The position numbers and the translations under genes are program-made. Positions 50,952 to 60,137 of a stretch of 64,000 nt of DNA are shown piece after piece; positions within the stretch are counted from its first letter, which is position 1, and every line of letters begins with the position of its first letter. The notes beneath the pieces were generated by a model. It ran no database searches, was not told where the DNA came from, and saw only the letters and a list, made by a program, of their open reading frames with translations. Origin of the DNA: UBA11606 sp965243715 (GTDB taxonomy: Bacteria > Actinomycetota > Acidimicrobiia > Acidimicrobiales > Aldehydirespiratoraceae); the NCBI GenBank assembly GCA_965243715.1, contig CBDEVU010000007.1, forward strand, positions 186,001-250,000, written 5' to 3'.

Positions 50952-52251
50952 CAGGGCCGAGAACCCGGTCGAGGTAGTCGTTGGTGAAACGACTCTCGGG
51001 GTCGGCAAGTTTTCGAGCCGCGGCGAAACGGCTCCATTCGAGATAACGGGGTTCGAGTGATGCCGCTGTTTCGGAATGAAGTTTTCCCCAGTGAGGTCGA
51101 CCGCCCGCAGCCCGAGTGATGTCCCCTAATCCGTTGAAGTAGCTCTCGTACGGCGTTTTCCAGTAAACGTGAGCGGCGAGGTAGCCGGTAGGGCGACCAT
51201 AGGCAGTCGAGAGGGGAATATCGTCGCCAGCGGCGCAGCGAACCTCGATCGGAAAAGTCACCGGCGAATCGAGCGTGCGAGCAAAGTCACGGACTTCGTT
51301 GATGACATCGATAAGGGCATCGAGGGGTACAGCCCACTCGGTTTCGTAGAAGTGAACCCAGCGGGGGGTGGTGAAAACCCGGTAAGAAACATCTCGGTAG
51401 TCACGGGCTCCGGTGCTGGCCTCAACGATTCGAGCAATCGCTGGCGCAGTCCGCGGCGCTCGCCTAGCCACTCGATTCACCAACCCAAAGGCCAGGTTCT
51501 CACCCCCGAGCTTGTCGAGGACGTATCTATGGCGCGGCAACGGTTCCGCTATGTCTTGGCTGCGGGTGTTGATCTTGACCGCGGCCTTACGCCCGCTGGG
51601 CATGAAGTAGAACTCGGTGTGGTCGTGGGTGCCGATGAGTTCAGGCCACTGCTCGAGGACGGCTTCGAGGGGTTCAGTCTTTTCCGATGCGTGGAGGCGA
51701 AAAGCGGGCACGGTCTGCAAGGTGACGCGCGTCAGCAAACCAAGAGCGCCCAGGCCGACCCGAGCGCAGGCCCATAACTCGGCGTTGGTCGCCGGGTCGA
51801 TATCGAGCGTTTCGCCGGTTCCGTCGATGATTCGCAGGCCGCGTACCTGCGTCGCCATCCCACCGTATCGGAGTCCCGTGCCGTGGGTTCCAGTGCTGAT
51901 AGCCCCTGCGATGCTCTGCTTGTCGATATCGCCCATATTCTCGAGAGCCAAGCCGTGAGCGTCAAGCAGATGGTTAAGGGACCTGACGGTGATGCCCGCG
52001 CCGACCGTGACAAGGCCCGAGGCCGAGTCGATGGCGTGTAGTTGGTTCAGTCGTTCGATGGTGACGTGAACGTCGGTCGTCACGGCAATTCCGGTAAAGG
52101 AGTGACCGGCCCCCATGACTTTGACCCGTCGGCCGTCGACCGCCGCTTGGCGCACCAGCGCCGTCAACTCGTCTTCGGATTGGGGCCGCGCAATAACCGC
52201 TGGACGGAACTGTTCCAGCTGACTCCAGTTGGCCACCGTCCCGCGTCGCAT
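50941..52251 (-). CDS. Aldonolactone oxidase-like FAD enzyme
   Basis: A 436-residue VAO-type flavoprotein with an FAD-binding N-terminus (VKVMGAGHSFTGIAVTTDVH, AGAISTGTHGTGLRYGGMAT) and a C-terminal ALO domain ending in RPHWGKLHSETA, the HWGK motif of D-arabinono- and L-gulono-lactone oxidases. It oxidises a sugar-1,4-lactone or alditol with oxygen or another acceptor. The ATG at 52251 shares one base with the stop of the upstream PLP gene (TGATG). Confidence 0.87.
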   Translation of the reverse strand: MRRGTVANWSQLEQFRPAVIARPQSEDELTALVRQAAVDGRRVKVMGAGHSFTGIAVTTDVHVTIERLNQLHAIDSASGLVTVGAGITVRSLNHLLDAHGLALENMGDIDKQSIAGAISTGTHGTGLRYGGMATQVRGLRIIDGTGETLDIDPATNAELWACARVGLGALGLLTRVTLQTVPAFRLHASEKTEPLEAVLEQWPELIGTHDHTEFYFMPSGRKAAVKINTRSQDIAEPLPRHRYVLDKLGGENLAFGLVNRVARRAPRTAPAIARIVEASTGARDYRDVSYRVFTTPRWVHFYETEWAVPLDALIDVINEVRDFARTLDSPVTFPIEVRCAAGDDIPLSTAYGRPTGYLAAHVYWKTPYESYFNGLGDITRAAGGRPHWGKLHSETAASLEPRYLEWSRFAAARKLADPESRFTNDYLDRVLGPVTA

Positions 52252-53243
52252 CACCAATGCCGCAAATCAATCGGCAAAACGTCGATGACTTCTGGGCCGT
52301 CGACTAGCCACATCACTTCGTGGCGGGCCACCGTCGGATCGAGGTGGGCGGGGGCCATTCTGATGCGATCATTGAGAGTGATCGAGTCGGGGAAGTCGGC
52401 CACGACCGTGGTGTGTTCGTCGCTCACAATGAAGATCTCGCCGTTGGGCCAGTGGGGGTTCCCGTGGTCCATACCCAAGGCCTTCAACCCGCCGTTGACG
52501 ACCTGCCAACCCTTGGGACTGGTGGAGATCACGGAACACTCGAGAAAGATCGCCTGAACGAAAGGCAGATCGAGGGTTGCGTATTGGGTGTCGCCCAGCA
52601 AGAACGTGCCCGCTTGAATCTCCGTGGCCCACGTGTTCGTGTCGTAGGTGCCGGTACCACCGGCGGAGATAATGTCGCCGCCCACGGCAGTAGCCGCCAT
52701 CAGCAGATCAGCCATCGACTCCTCGACCCGACGGACCCGTTGGACGCGATCTTTAACCATCATCAGGTGACCCTCGTAACCCATCACGCCCCGCACATGG
52801 AGGCCACGCGAACGAGCCTGATCCGCCAGACGTCCCGCCGCGGCCGGATCGCAACCCCCGCGGGGCAGACCAACCTCGACGTCGATCAGCACCTCTTCTA
52901 CGCCGGCGGTAGCGGCTCGTTGGATACCGAACTCAGAGTCAACAGCGAGCGTGACCCGAGCGTCGACCGCGGCCAGACGATCTAGCAAGTCCGGATCAAG
53001 TACCTCATTGGCGAGGAGCAGATCGTCGCCGAGGCCCGCGTCGGCTAGGCCTTCGACTTCGCGCACCGTCGCACACGTGAAGCCACGGTGTCCGGCGCTA
53101 GCTAGGCGGCGGGCCAGCGCTGTACACTTGAAGGCCTTGACGTGGGGGCGCAGGCGCTCACCGGGAAGGGTTTCTCCGATGGTTTGGATGTTGTGGTCAA
53201 GCGCGGCGCGCTCAACGACTAACGCCGGAGTCGGAATCGCCAT
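52251..53243 (-). CDS. DSD1/D-threonine aldolase-type PLP enzyme
   Basis: A 330-residue alanine-racemase-fold (fold type III) protein. TPALVVERAALDHNIQTI is followed by RPHVKAFKC, which holds the PLP Lys. The C-terminal IVSDEHTTVV has the metal-binding His typical of D-threonine aldolase and D-serine dehydratase. Likely reactions are cleavage of a beta-hydroxy-D-amino acid or deamination of D-serine. The neighbour alanine dehydrogenase suggests an amino-acid catabolic unit. Confidence 0.83.
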   Translation of the reverse strand: MAIPTPALVVERAALDHNIQTIGETLPGERLRPHVKAFKCTALARRLASAGHRGFTCATVREVEGLADAGLGDDLLLANEVLDPDLLDRLAAVDARVTLAVDSEFGIQRAATAGVEEVLIDVEVGLPRGGCDPAAAGRLADQARSRGLHVRGVMGYEGHLMMVKDRVQRVRRVEESMADLLMAATAVGGDIISAGGTGTYDTNTWATEIQAGTFLLGDTQYATLDLPFVQAIFLECSVISTSPKGWQVVNGGLKALGMDHGNPHWPNGEIFIVSDEHTTVVADFPDSITLNDRIRMAPAHLDPTVARHEVMWLVDGPEVIDVLPIDLRHW

Positions 53244-53271
53244 CAAGTCACCGTACTAGTAGCAGCGAAGC

Positions 53272-54399
53272 TCAGCCATAGACCTGCTCCAGAGCGCTTA
53301 GTGGATCGACATAGTTGAGATTCTGGGCCTGCGCGACATGGCTTTCGGTGACTAGGCCACCGCAGAGGTTCAACCCTCCTAGCAGATGCGGGTCGGCGAG
53401 AAGGGCAGCTTGAGGGCCACGGTCGGCGAGGGCAAGAGTAAACGGCAAGGTCGCGTTGTTGAGGGCGTAGGTAGAGGTACGGGGAACGGCGCCGGGCATG
53501 TTGGCCACGCAGTAGTGAACGACATCGTCGATGACATAGGTCGGCTCGGCGTGGGTAGTCGGGCGAGACGTCTCAAAGCATCCTCCTTGGTCGATGGCCA
53601 CGTCGACCAAAACCGAACCCGGCTTCATCTGTCTCACCATGTCGGCCGTCACCAACTTAGGGGCGGTCGCCCCCTTCAGCAGAACCGCTCCGATCACTAG
53701 GTCGGCGGCTAGGACTAGCTCCTCGAGCGCACCCCGCGTGGAGTAAACCGTCTCGAGTTCAGCCCCGAAGCGACGGGCCAGACGATCGAGCACTTCGAGG
53801 CTGCGGTCAAGCACCGTGACTTGCGAGCCCAAACCAATGGCCATCTCGATGGCATTCTCGCCGACCACCCCACCGCCGATCACCACGGTGAGCGCGGAAG
53901 CCACACCGGGGACGCCGCCGAGGAGCAAGCCCGCGCCGCCGTTGGGCGCCTCGAGGCAGGTGGCCCCAGCTTGAATCGACATCCGGCCAGCCACCTGGCT
54001 CATCGGCGCCAGCAACGGAAGACCGCCCGCCGCGTCGGTCACGGTCTCGTAGGCAATACAGGTCGCCCCGCTCGCCATCAACTCGTCGGTCTGGGGAACA
54101 TCGGGAGCCAGATGCAGATAGGCGAAGAGCACTTGATCGCCGCGCAACATTGCCCGTTCCGCCGTTTGGGGTTCCTTGACTTTGACGATCATCTCGGCCG
54201 CCGTAAACACGGTTGTCGCGTCGGCGCCGATCGTTGCGCCAGCCGTTTGGTAGTCAATGTCTGGAGCCCCGATGCCGATGCCCGCTCCGGTCTCAAGCAT
54301 CACGGAGTGTCCGTGCGCCACCAGTTCGCGAACCCCGGTCGGGGTGAGTCCAACGCGCCGCTCGGCCACTTTGACTTCCTTAGGCACACCGATTTTCAT
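53272..54399 (-). CDS. ald: Alanine dehydrogenase
   Basis: Interconverts L-alanine with pyruvate and ammonia, using NAD. The 375 residues begin MKIGVPKEVKVAERRVGLTP. Lys in MIVKVKEP and His in FAYLHLAPD are the catalytic pair, and VIGGGVVGENAIEMAIGLGS is the NAD loop. It lies 28 bp upstream of the DSD1-type gene and is probably co-transcribed. Confidence 0.94.
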   Translation of the reverse strand: MKIGVPKEVKVAERRVGLTPTGVRELVAHGHSVMLETGAGIGIGAPDIDYQTAGATIGADATTVFTAAEMIVKVKEPQTAERAMLRGDQVLFAYLHLAPDVPQTDELMASGATCIAYETVTDAAGGLPLLAPMSQVAGRMSIQAGATCLEAPNGGAGLLLGGVPGVASALTVVIGGGVVGENAIEMAIGLGSQVTVLDRSLEVLDRLARRFGAELETVYSTRGALEELVLAADLVIGAVLLKGATAPKLVTADMVRQMKPGSVLVDVAIDQGGCFETSRPTTHAEPTYVIDDVVHYCVANMPGAVPRTSTYALNNATLPFTLALADRGPQAALLADPHLLGGLNLCGGLVTESHVAQAQNLNYVDPLSALEQVYG

Positions 54400-54460
54400 A
54401 AATACTTCTCCCGTGATAGAACAACCGAGGATCTAACCGACCCCGTTCGCAGTTTACTCG

Positions 54461-55648
54461 TCATAGTCGGCGAGGTAGGTAACTCGACGCCCACGCGGTG
54501 ACGAGGGCCGCCGCACTTAGCACGAAGTAGAAAACCCAGAACGGGGCGATCAACAGAGTTAGGGCGGCTGCCCCCGGCCCGGCCATGGAAGACATCTCGC
54601 GGTAAGACGAAAATACTGTCATCATCGCCGTGCGTTCGCGTGGCTTCACCGTGCGCATAAAAGGAATATTGCCGAGTACATCGAGCCATGTGGCCCCCAG
54701 AGCACCAGTAATCCAAAAGACCATGCCGTACGTTTCTGCTTCTCCCACCGCCCCAAGCGCCGCGGTAGATACTGCTATAAGCAAGAAGCCGACTACGATG
54801 ACCGCTCTGGTGCTGGTGCGATCAACGACTCGCAGCACTAACGGACTCAGCAACAACAGGGCCGCGACCACAGCAACAATTCCGCCCGCGGTCCACTGCG
54901 GCAAGCCTGCCTCCAGCGCGTAAAGCGGGGCGTAGATGAACAGCGAGACCCAAAAGGTCCCCCGCACGAGCGTTATGAGGTAGGCGATACGAAGGTAGCG
55001 CTGGCGAAAGTAGCGTGGGATGTTCTCCAACGGACTCGGCGCTCGACTCTTCGGCGTGGAGAGGGCCGGGTTGTCCCCCAAGCGGATCACCCAGAAGTAA
55101 CCCAAGGCCAACAGGGAAACCCCGCCAGAGAGCCAAAATGGCAGGGTTTCGCTCACCTCGGTATAGATAAAGATTGAGACCAGCGGCCCAACCATCCAGG
55201 CCACCCCGCTGTGGACCATGCGTCGACTCTCGTTTCGAGCCAACTCCCGCTTGCCGATGTAGTCCATGATGAACAGTGAGATGCACACGGCGAAGATCGC
55301 AGCCTCGGCGCTGATCAGTCCAATGGCGAGGGCCAGGGTCGGGCCGTTGGAGACTACCGCTATGAGGTTGGCCCCAACGAACGCGGCGAACGCCAGCGTT
55401 ACGACCCACCGCCGAGCCATCCACGACTCGAGGCGCCCCACGTTGAGCGTCGCCGCGAGGGCAATAAACGACCCGGCAAAAAAGGCGTTCGTTACCGCTG
55501 CTTTGGACTCCAAGGCTGAGAGTGCAGCGAGTGGGAGCACGGTGACCGCCATCGACCGGGCGAGCCCCTCCAACCCTCCGAGCCGGGCCAGCGCACGGCC
55601 TCGGTCGTCGCGGATGACTTGGTTAATCGCATGGGGCCGATTGAACAA
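54461..55648 (-). CDS. MFS transporter
   Basis: A 395-residue carrier with about twelve hydrophobic segments in two halves. The cytoplasmic loop between helices 6 and 7 includes IPRYFRQRYLRIAYLITLVR, and VLGNIPFMRTVKPRERTAMM is a later loop. The TTG at 55648 is the only start after an upstream TAG, unless translation begins at MAVTVLPLAALS about 33 codons later. Substrate not predictable; it may serve the ald-DSD1 unit. Confidence 0.82.
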   Translation of the reverse strand: MFNRPHAINQVIRDDRGRALARLGGLEGLARSMAVTVLPLAALSALESKAAVTNAFFAGSFIALAATLNVGRLESWMARRWVVTLAFAAFVGANLIAVVSNGPTLALAIGLISAEAAIFAVCISLFIMDYIGKRELARNESRRMVHSGVAWMVGPLVSIFIYTEVSETLPFWLSGGVSLLALGYFWVIRLGDNPALSTPKSRAPSPLENIPRYFRQRYLRIAYLITLVRGTFWVSLFIYAPLYALEAGLPQWTAGGIVAVVAALLLLSPLVLRVVDRTSTRAVIVVGFLLIAVSTAALGAVGEAETYGMVFWITGALGATWLDVLGNIPFMRTVKPRERTAMMTVFSSYREMSSMAGPGAAALTLLIAPFWVFYFVLSAAALVTAWASSYLPRRL

Positions 55649-55698
55649 TACGTTCTAGCCCTCTCCGACAGTGTCTGAGGCGACACGGACGTCACCCA

Positions 55699-58533
55699 CT
55701 AGCCGAGGTGATACATCGGCGCGGCGGGCTTGAGCGGTCGGGAATACCACAGCGGACGTCGGAGCCCGTCGGGACCTGGGGCGGGGCGGGTGTGGGCCAT
55801 CCAATCGAGGTAAGCCTGTCGTGATTTGGCCGTATCGACCTCCACATCGCCGTACTGATCGTCGGATTCGGCCGGGGTAACAGTGACCCGCTGGTGCCAG
55901 CAATGCATGCCGGAAACGGGATCGGGTTGCACCGCGAAGGTCAGGTTCTGATGCACTCCCGAATCGTGCCACCAGATGCGCTCGGTGTCGGCATCGTTGG
56001 ACTTCCACTTGCGAACCCCGTCGGTACGCCTGAGCTTCCACAACGTAGCGTCCTGAGTTATCTCCGCTTGGCCGGCACCCCACGAGCGAGCCTGGTCGGT
56101 TTCGAGACGCCAGCGGCCCATGTGATGAGAGGCCGCCACCACGCCGGGACGGATGCCTTCGGTGCGCCACGCCCGGATCACGAAGTGGCCGATACGGGTG
56201 GTGATTCGAACCAGACCGTTCTCGTCGATGTTTAGCTTCTCGGCGTCCTCGGGGTGAATCCAGAGCGGATGACGGTGGCTCAGTTCGTTAAGCCACTTCG
56301 AGTTGCTGGAGCGGGTATGGATCAGCGTGGGGATGCGAAACGTCGGCAACAAGATGCGTTCGTTGCCCGCTAAGTCGAGAGTTTCATGATGGACGTGGGA
56401 AGGAATCCAGGTCGGGGTGGCGTATTCGGGCCAACCCCACTCCTTGAGCGTGGAGGAAAACAGCTCCAACTTGCGAGACGGGGTGGGGAATCCTTCCTTG
56501 ACTTCACCGTCGATCTCAACTCCGGGCGAGCCGTCGCCGAGTGGGGCCAAGGCAATCTCGTCGAGACCCTCAGCCGTTCCATCCCAAGTGCCGATGGTGC
56601 CGGGCTGGCGATAGACACCTTGGTCGTCTTTTACACAACCTTCGATGGCTGCGGGCGAAACGAGGCGCTCATATGGTGTGACGACATCGCCAGGCACCGC
56701 GTAGCTGCCCACGTCGCGCATGTATTCGAGCGGGGTCTTCTCGGCGCGGGCCGCTTCTTGGGCCAGACCGGGCACCGACTCGGCAAACAACGTGGCGTAG
56801 TACTCGTCGACGGTGATCGGCGTGCCGGGCCGTTCAGTGGACTCAAACCATTGGCGAATACCACGGGCACCGTCGGGATCGATGTGCCAGGAAAGGTCGA
56901 TCAGAAACTCGTTCTCTTCCCAGACCTCGCCCGGGTTGAACTCGTGAGTGCGACTCTCGTGGGTGATTTCTTCGCCGCGAATTTCGGCGTAGCGCCGCAG
57001 CACGGGTTGGCGGAAACCAATCCAGCGGCCCGCGTGGGTCTCGAAGCTGGCCAGATCGTGGCGTTCGGTACCGACTCCCATCGGCAGGACGTAATCGGCG
57101 AACCAGGCGGTTTCGGACCATGTTGGGGTGAGCGCGACATGGCACTTCACCTTGTTTTGGTCCTTCAACGCCTCCAGCCAAGTAAACCCGTCCGGGTTGG
57201 TCCAGATCGGGTTATAGACGCGGCTGAAGTAGACGTCGAGGCTACCTCGGCCCTCGTTGAGGAAATGAGGCAAGAGGATCGACATCTCGTGATGAGAGAG
57301 CGGGAACTCCTGGGGCCAGGTCAGTTCGTTCCACTGATGCAACTCCGGCGCCCCTTTGGGTTGGCGGGGCTTGAATTTGTTCCACCCCGCGCCGCTCGTG
57401 CCACCCACCGTGGCGACCGACCCGGTAAGGACGTTCAGGAAGAACAAACAGCGCGCCGTTTGCCAACCACCCAGGTTGCCCGCCGCGGAGGCGCGCCAAT
57501 TGTGGGAGGCAAACTTGGTTGGATGCTCGCCGATGAGTTCGGCGATGTCGCGAATCTGAGCCGCGTTAATGCCACAGACTTCCTCGGCCCGCTCTGGGGT
57601 GTACTCGGCGTATTCATCGAGCCAGGCTAGTTTCAGCGAAGCAAACTCGACCGGTAGATCGGGGCGGGTCTCGCGCAGGTAGGTTTCCCAGTTCACCCAG
57701 CGGCGCACGAACTCTTGGTGCCAGTCATTACTTTCGATAAGCAACCGGGCGATGGTGAGTAGCAGGAACGGTTCGGTGCCCGGCCAGGTGGGCAACCAGT
57801 GATCGGCCTTGGAGCCAGTGTTTGATAGCCGCGGATCGACACAGATCACTGTGGCGCCCTTGCCTTGAGCTTCGATGATGCGTTGGGCGTGCGGGTTGAA
57901 GTAGTGACCGGCCTCGAGGTGTGAGGAGATCAAGAAAATGACTTCGGCGTTGGCAAAATCAGCCGACGGACGGTCGTGCCCCATCCAACTTTGGTAGCCC
58001 ATACGAGCATTCGACGAGCAGATGTTGGTGTGGCTGTTATGGCCGTCGACGCCCCACGCTTTGAGGACCCGTTCGGCATACCCGTCCTCCCCCGCCCGCC
58101 CAACGTGATACATCACGCCGTCGTGGCGGCCAGCGTCTAGCGCCACGCCGATGCGGTGGGCGATGTCGGTGAGTGCTTCTGACCAGGTCACCTTCTCCCA
58201 ACGGCCGCTACCGCGCTCGCCGACCCGGCGCAACGGGTGGAGGATGCGTTCGGGGTCATATACCTGATTAAGCGTGGCCGGACCCTTGGCACAATTGCGG
58301 CCCCGACTCGCCGGATGGAGCGGATTACCTTCAATTTTGTCGATCTCGCCGGTGTCGTGATTGACGTAAGCGAGCAGGCCGCACGCCGCCTCACAGTTGA
58401 AGCACGTAGTCGGGATGAGGCAGTGATGCTCTTCGGCCCGGTTAGGCCAAGCCTGTGGGTTGAGGGAGGTGACGTCGTGCCAATCCTCGTGCGGAGGGTA
58501 CGGGCGGAGGGGGCCATGATTGAGGTCAGTCAT
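55699..58533 (-). CDS. Molybdopterin oxidoreductase catalytic subunit (PsrA/SoeA-like)
   Basis: A 944-residue DMSO-reductase-family enzyme. An FeS site (Cys44, Cys47, Cys51, Cys81) opens the protein, and Cys172 in NICSSNARMG is the probable molybdenum ligand, as in polysulfide, thiosulfate and sulfite enzymes. Molybdopterin-binding segments include VICVDPRLSNTGSKADHWLP and ETAWFADYVLPMG. There is no twin-arginine signal, so it should face the cytoplasm, as SoeA of sulfite-oxidising SoeABC does. The substrate is not known; a sulfur compound is the leading guess. It pairs with the next gene upstream. Confidence 0.87.
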   Translation of the reverse strand: MTDLNHGPLRPYPPHEDWHDVTSLNPQAWPNRAEEHHCLIPTTCFNCEAACGLLAYVNHDTGEIDKIEGNPLHPASRGRNCAKGPATLNQVYDPERILHPLRRVGERGSGRWEKVTWSEALTDIAHRIGVALDAGRHDGVMYHVGRAGEDGYAERVLKAWGVDGHNSHTNICSSNARMGYQSWMGHDRPSADFANAEVIFLISSHLEAGHYFNPHAQRIIEAQGKGATVICVDPRLSNTGSKADHWLPTWPGTEPFLLLTIARLLIESNDWHQEFVRRWVNWETYLRETRPDLPVEFASLKLAWLDEYAEYTPERAEEVCGINAAQIRDIAELIGEHPTKFASHNWRASAAGNLGGWQTARCLFFLNVLTGSVATVGGTSGAGWNKFKPRQPKGAPELHQWNELTWPQEFPLSHHEMSILLPHFLNEGRGSLDVYFSRVYNPIWTNPDGFTWLEALKDQNKVKCHVALTPTWSETAWFADYVLPMGVGTERHDLASFETHAGRWIGFRQPVLRRYAEIRGEEITHESRTHEFNPGEVWEENEFLIDLSWHIDPDGARGIRQWFESTERPGTPITVDEYYATLFAESVPGLAQEAARAEKTPLEYMRDVGSYAVPGDVVTPYERLVSPAAIEGCVKDDQGVYRQPGTIGTWDGTAEGLDEIALAPLGDGSPGVEIDGEVKEGFPTPSRKLELFSSTLKEWGWPEYATPTWIPSHVHHETLDLAGNERILLPTFRIPTLIHTRSSNSKWLNELSHRHPLWIHPEDAEKLNIDENGLVRITTRIGHFVIRAWRTEGIRPGVVAASHHMGRWRLETDQARSWGAGQAEITQDATLWKLRRTDGVRKWKSNDADTERIWWHDSGVHQNLTFAVQPDPVSGMHCWHQRVTVTPAESDDQYGDVEVDTAKSRQAYLDWMAHTRPAPGPDGLRRPLWYSRPLKPAAPMYHLG

Positions 58534-58548
58534 CAGGGTGGAGGACTC

Positions 58549-60060
58549 CTAGGAAAGCGGCACGGACTGACCGGCGCGAACGAATGAATCTTCATACGAC
58601 CACATTCCGCCGATCGCCGCGATACCCGCTGCAGCAGGCAGGAGCGGTCCCGATTCGGTGATGAGGGTAATAATGACGAGGGCGGCGGGCAGGAGCAAGC
58701 CGACTAGGACGCCGATACGGAACCGAGTGCGGTAGGTGCCAGCCGTCATCTGATGAATCGCCGCCTCAACGTGGGGCGTACCCGCTGAGCTGACTTCCAC
58801 AGCAACTAGCGAAGCGGTGGCGAGGGCGCCGCCCAGCAACGACCAGCGAACCGGGTTGGTGGCGGGCAGGTCCATGAACAGGTCCATGATCGCGTAGCTC
58901 GCGCCTCCCGCTGTCACCGTCTGCGCCAGCAATGTCGGCAACAAGAGCGGGGTCTGCCACAAATCTCGGCCCTCACACTGGCCAAACAACATGGCGGTGT
59001 AGCCCGCGGTACCTGCCGCGAGCACCACTGTGGGGATAGCGATGACCTTGATCAAAGTCTCGTTCTCGGTGAGTCCCGCTACCCACCAAACGGCAACGCA
59101 GAGGGCAAAACCCATAAGAATATACGCCCCCTTGACCAGCCAGGATTCCCAACTGCCTCTAGTGATGAGGTAATGGAAACGGGTGGGCTGCTTGAGGTCG
59201 GCGATCAACAAGATGCCGGTGAGGCCGAGGAAGGCGCCCGCGATCATCGGGGGAACTATCCCCACGGCGGCCTGTTCGCGACCGTGTCCCATAAGGACGA
59301 ACAGGGCGGCCACCAACATGACCCCCGCGGCGATACCTTTGGTGACGAGATAGCCCGAGACTTTCGCTTTCCAAGTCATCGGGTGTGGGGTGGTGTAGGC
59401 GGTGCGAGCAATCACCCCAGGTGACCCCACGGGCATAGTCGGGTGATGGGGAGTAGTGTCGGCCCAGATCAGGCCATCGTTGGCGATAGCGGTCCGGAGG
59501 GGATTGAGCGACGCCTGATCGGCGCCACGGTAGTACACCTTCGGATTCGTCCCCTGTTCGGGTGAGCGCACGGCAACATCTTCGCTAGCAATGATCTTGG
59601 TGGCCTCGTTGAACGGATTATCGAGATCGGCGACCACGATGGCGTGGGTGGGACAGACCACAACGCACGATGGCTCAAGGCCGACCTCCACCCGGTGGTT
59701 GCAGAAGTTGCACTTCTGGGCTGTGTTGGTGGCCGGATTGATGTACAGCGCGTCGTAGGGACAGGCGTTCATGCAACCCTTGCAACCAATGCAGTGATCG
59801 TCGTTGAAGTCGACCACGCCGTTATCGGCTCGGTAAAGTGCGTTGGTCGGACAAATCGACATGCATGGGGCGTCTTCGCATTGGTTGCAGCGCATGACCG
59901 AGAAGTGGCGGCTGACGTTCGGGAAGGAACCCGTCTCTATGTATTTTACCCAGGTGCGGTTCACCCCTAGGGGTACATCGTGTTCGCTTTTGCACGCCAC
60001 AGTGCAAGCGTGACAGCCAATGCACGATTCGCTGTCTAGTAGGAATCCCAGTCTGGTCAC
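58549..60060 (-). CDS. Fused FeS-NrfD membrane subunit of the molybdoenzyme
   Basis: A 503-residue protein that joins two subunits which are separate in most complexes. Residues about 1-180 hold four ferredoxin-type Cys groups (CIGCHACTVAC, CNQCEDAPCMSIC, CIGCKGCMNAC, CNFC with CVVVC), enough for four [4Fe-4S] clusters. Residues about 230-503 hold around eight membrane segments like NrfD/PsrC, which exchanges electrons with quinones. The start is GTG 60060 after AGGGGAG. It is 15 bp upstream of the catalytic subunit gene. Confidence 0.87.
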   Translation of the reverse strand: MTRLGFLLDSESCIGCHACTVACKSEHDVPLGVNRTWVKYIETGSFPNVSRHFSVMRCNQCEDAPCMSICPTNALYRADNGVVDFNDDHCIGCKGCMNACPYDALYINPATNTAQKCNFCNHRVEVGLEPSCVVVCPTHAIVVADLDNPFNEATKIIASEDVAVRSPEQGTNPKVYYRGADQASLNPLRTAIANDGLIWADTTPHHPTMPVGSPGVIARTAYTTPHPMTWKAKVSGYLVTKGIAAGVMLVAALFVLMGHGREQAAVGIVPPMIAGAFLGLTGILLIADLKQPTRFHYLITRGSWESWLVKGAYILMGFALCVAVWWVAGLTENETLIKVIAIPTVVLAAGTAGYTAMLFGQCEGRDLWQTPLLLPTLLAQTVTAGGASYAIMDLFMDLPATNPVRWSLLGGALATASLVAVEVSSAGTPHVEAAIHQMTAGTYRTRFRIGVLVGLLLPAALVIITLITESGPLLPAAAGIAAIGGMWSYEDSFVRAGQSVPLS

Positions 60061-60090
60061 CCGCTCCCCTCCCGTGCCAATCCTACCGTA

Positions 60091-60130
60091 CGGTTAGAGA
60101 CTAGCGCAGTATCGTTAGAGGGTCTAACCG
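60091..60130. promoter_or_regulatory. GTTAGA/TCTAAC repeats upstream of the molybdoenzyme unit
   Basis: CGGTTAGA (60091-60098) and TCTAACCG (60123-60130) are exact inverted copies, and a further GTTAGAG lies between (60114-60120). They are 31-70 bp upstream of the FeS-NrfD start, where a regulator could bind. No regulator gene is adjacent. Confidence 0.4.
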
Positions 60131-60137
60131 ATCGCTC

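Noticed and set aside
56386..57630. A 414-codon plus-strand open frame opposite the molybdoenzyme gene
   Set aside because: Antisense to a clear coding gene with intact motifs; no recognisable domain in the antisense frame.
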